This document shows positions 63,156-64,000 of a stretch of 64,000 bases of DNA, piece after piece (the stretch's first letter is position 1; each line of letters begins with the position of its first letter). The DNA comes from Rebecca billardiae RCC1528 (Eukaryota; Haptophyta). The position numbers were made by a program, and so were the translations under genes. Location: NCBI GenBank assembly GCA_965240325.2, contig OZ251223.1, positions 372,001 through 436,000 of the forward strand, read 5' to 3'. The notes beneath the pieces were generated by a model that was not told where the DNA came from, ran no database searches, and saw only the letters and a program-made list of their open reading frames with translations.

Positions 63156-64000
63156 CTACTTGGACTCACGCGAACGAGTGGCGGTGCCCAATTCCGACGG
63201 ATCCCACGGCTGCCAGAACCCGGTGGTGCGCATCGTGCGGCAAGCCAGCGACGCCGCATCCCCGTGACCGTCGGTGCCCGCCGCCGCCGACGGCGGCTCG
63301 CCCGCATCTGGATCCGGGGAGTCCATCATGCGCCCCAGCTCGTCCAGACGCGCTCGCAGGGCTCGCGCGCGCGCGCCGCTGCCATCTCCGAACAGGTCGG
63401 TCGTCTCACGAGGGTCGGCGGCGAGGTCGAAGAGGCATGGCGCGCGCGCGCACGACGGCTCGCGCGGCGCGGGCACCACCGGCGTGCTCCCCGGGTAGCG
63501 TGCCGACCAGCCGTCGGCCTGGCGCGGCTGCGCGCCGAGGATCAGCTTCAGACTGCCGTTCACGAGCAGCGCGCCGCCGACGAGTGGCCTCGGCCGCTGA
63601 GCTGACGATGCTGGTGCCGACGACGCCGACGACAACAATGGCGATGATGCCCGCCAGGCGGAGGCTGGCAGTAGCGAGGGGTGGTGGTGGCCATACTGCC
63701 CATACTCCAGACCCAGCACAACCTCCCCCGCGCGAGGCCCGCCAGCGTGCGCCCACGCGGACGCGGGGCGCTGGCCGTGCGGCGCGCGGCAGCCCGCCAG
63801 CAGCATCGGCCACGCGTCCACGCCGTCCACCCGCGCGGCGCCGTACCCATCGTCCGCGCTCGCGCCGCCGAGTCCCAGCAGCGTCGGGTACCAGTCGGCA
63901 ATGTGGAGCGGCGCGGCGCAGCGAGTGCCGCGCGCGGCGCGCGGCAGCAGCGGCGAGGCGACGAGCGCCGTGCCACGCACACCGCCGTCAAAGTACGAGT
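63156..64000 (-). CDS. Arylsulfatase (ARSB/ARSI/ARSJ-like), C-terminal part
   Basis: The frame is open through the right edge, reading SYFDGGVRGTALVASPLLPR from 64000 inward. The phrase GGVRGTALVASPLL and then PLHIADWYPTLLGLGG matches the conserved GGVRG and HITDWYPTL segments of type-I arylsulfatases related to N-acetylgalactosamine-4-sulfatase; GALLVNGSLKLILGAQPRQ and LFDLAADPRETTDLF complete the C-terminal signature. The catalytic formylglycine site (CxPxR) and metal ligands must lie beyond the window. Such enzymes hydrolyse sulfate esters of polysaccharides. The last 60 residues are less conserved. The stop is at 63156-63158. No intron is needed in this part. Confidence 0.88.
   Translation of the reverse strand, partial: SYFDGGVRGTALVASPLLPRAARGTRCAAPLHIADWYPTLLGLGGASADDGYGAARVDGVDAWPMLLAGCRAPHGQRPASAWAHAGGPRAGEVVLGLEYGQYGHHHPSLLPASAWRASSPLLSSASSAPASSAQRPRPLVGGALLVNGSLKLILGAQPRQADGWSARYPGSTPVVPAPREPSCARAPCLFDLAADPRETTDLFGDGSGARARALRARLDELGRMMDSPDPDAGEPPSAAAGTDGHGDAASLACRTMRTTGFWQPWDPSELGTATRSRESK

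Overview
The window is nuclear DNA of a GC-rich unicellular eukaryotic alga. Evidence for a eukaryote: most genes are interrupted by short GT-AG introns (23 could be placed by reading frame and phase, 21 of them starting GTGCG), and protein families include polycystin channels, ADAM-type proteases, PHD fingers, SANT domains and mitochondrial presequences. Evidence for an alga with a complex plastid: a tocopherol-methyltransferase-like protein starts with a signal peptide ending in an ASAF-like SAF motif. Evidence for flagella: a PKD2-type channel, a small RIIa-domain protein and a CCP5-type tubulin carboxypeptidase. A single-chain LCB2-LCB1 serine palmitoyltransferase is, as far as I recall, a known trait of haptophytes such as Emiliania huxleyi and their coccolithoviruses, so a haptophyte is my best guess; this is inference.

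Layout. 1-1.2 kb: weak armadillo-like fragment on the minus strand. 1.2-2.3 kb: a diverged inverted repeat. 2.5-4.1 kb: Sel1-repeat/MYND protein. 5.0-10.2 kb, minus strand: PHD/ePHD protein, CCP5 carboxypeptidase, membrane-anchored histidine phosphatase. 11.1-14.6 kb, minus: plastid methyltransferase and serine carboxypeptidase; the latter is divergent from an MFS transporter (14.75-16.2 kb). 17-22.6 kb: RIIa protein and polycystin channel (minus), divergent from a flavin monooxygenase with a DnaJ-type zinc knuckle. 22.9-25.8 kb: FadE-type acyl-CoA dehydrogenase (minus). 26.9-29.4 kb: an LRR membrane protein with one repeat per exon. 30.0-31.5 kb: mitochondrial D-lactate dehydrogenase (minus).

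31.5-38.5 kb is a 7-kb palindrome. Its outer arms are arrays of a GCTCCGC-TG-GCGGAGC hairpin, its inner arms are a roughly 213-bp tandem repeat, and its two tips run into the 5' ends of two divergently transcribed metabolic genes, D-lactate dehydrogenase and mitochondrial aspartate aminotransferase (38.7-40.2 kb). Then follow a SANT protein (minus), an ADAM-like membrane metalloprotease, the most unusual gene of the window (LCB2-LCB1 serine palmitoyltransferase fused to a sphingosine-1-phosphate-phosphatase-like domain that lacks both catalytic histidines, 50.7-56.0 kb), a two-exon membrane protein, a tandem cyclic-nucleotide-binding protein, a near-perfect foldback repeat (62.0-63.05 kb) and the C-terminal part of an arylsulfatase running off the right edge.

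The genes are mostly unrelated housekeeping or signalling functions and form no operon; related themes are mitochondrial carbon metabolism (LDHD, GOT2, FadE), flagella/cilia (CCP5, RIIa, PKD2) and lipid metabolism (SPT fusion, FadE). All exon models come from reading frames, splice consensus and family alignment recalled by eye; no searches were run.
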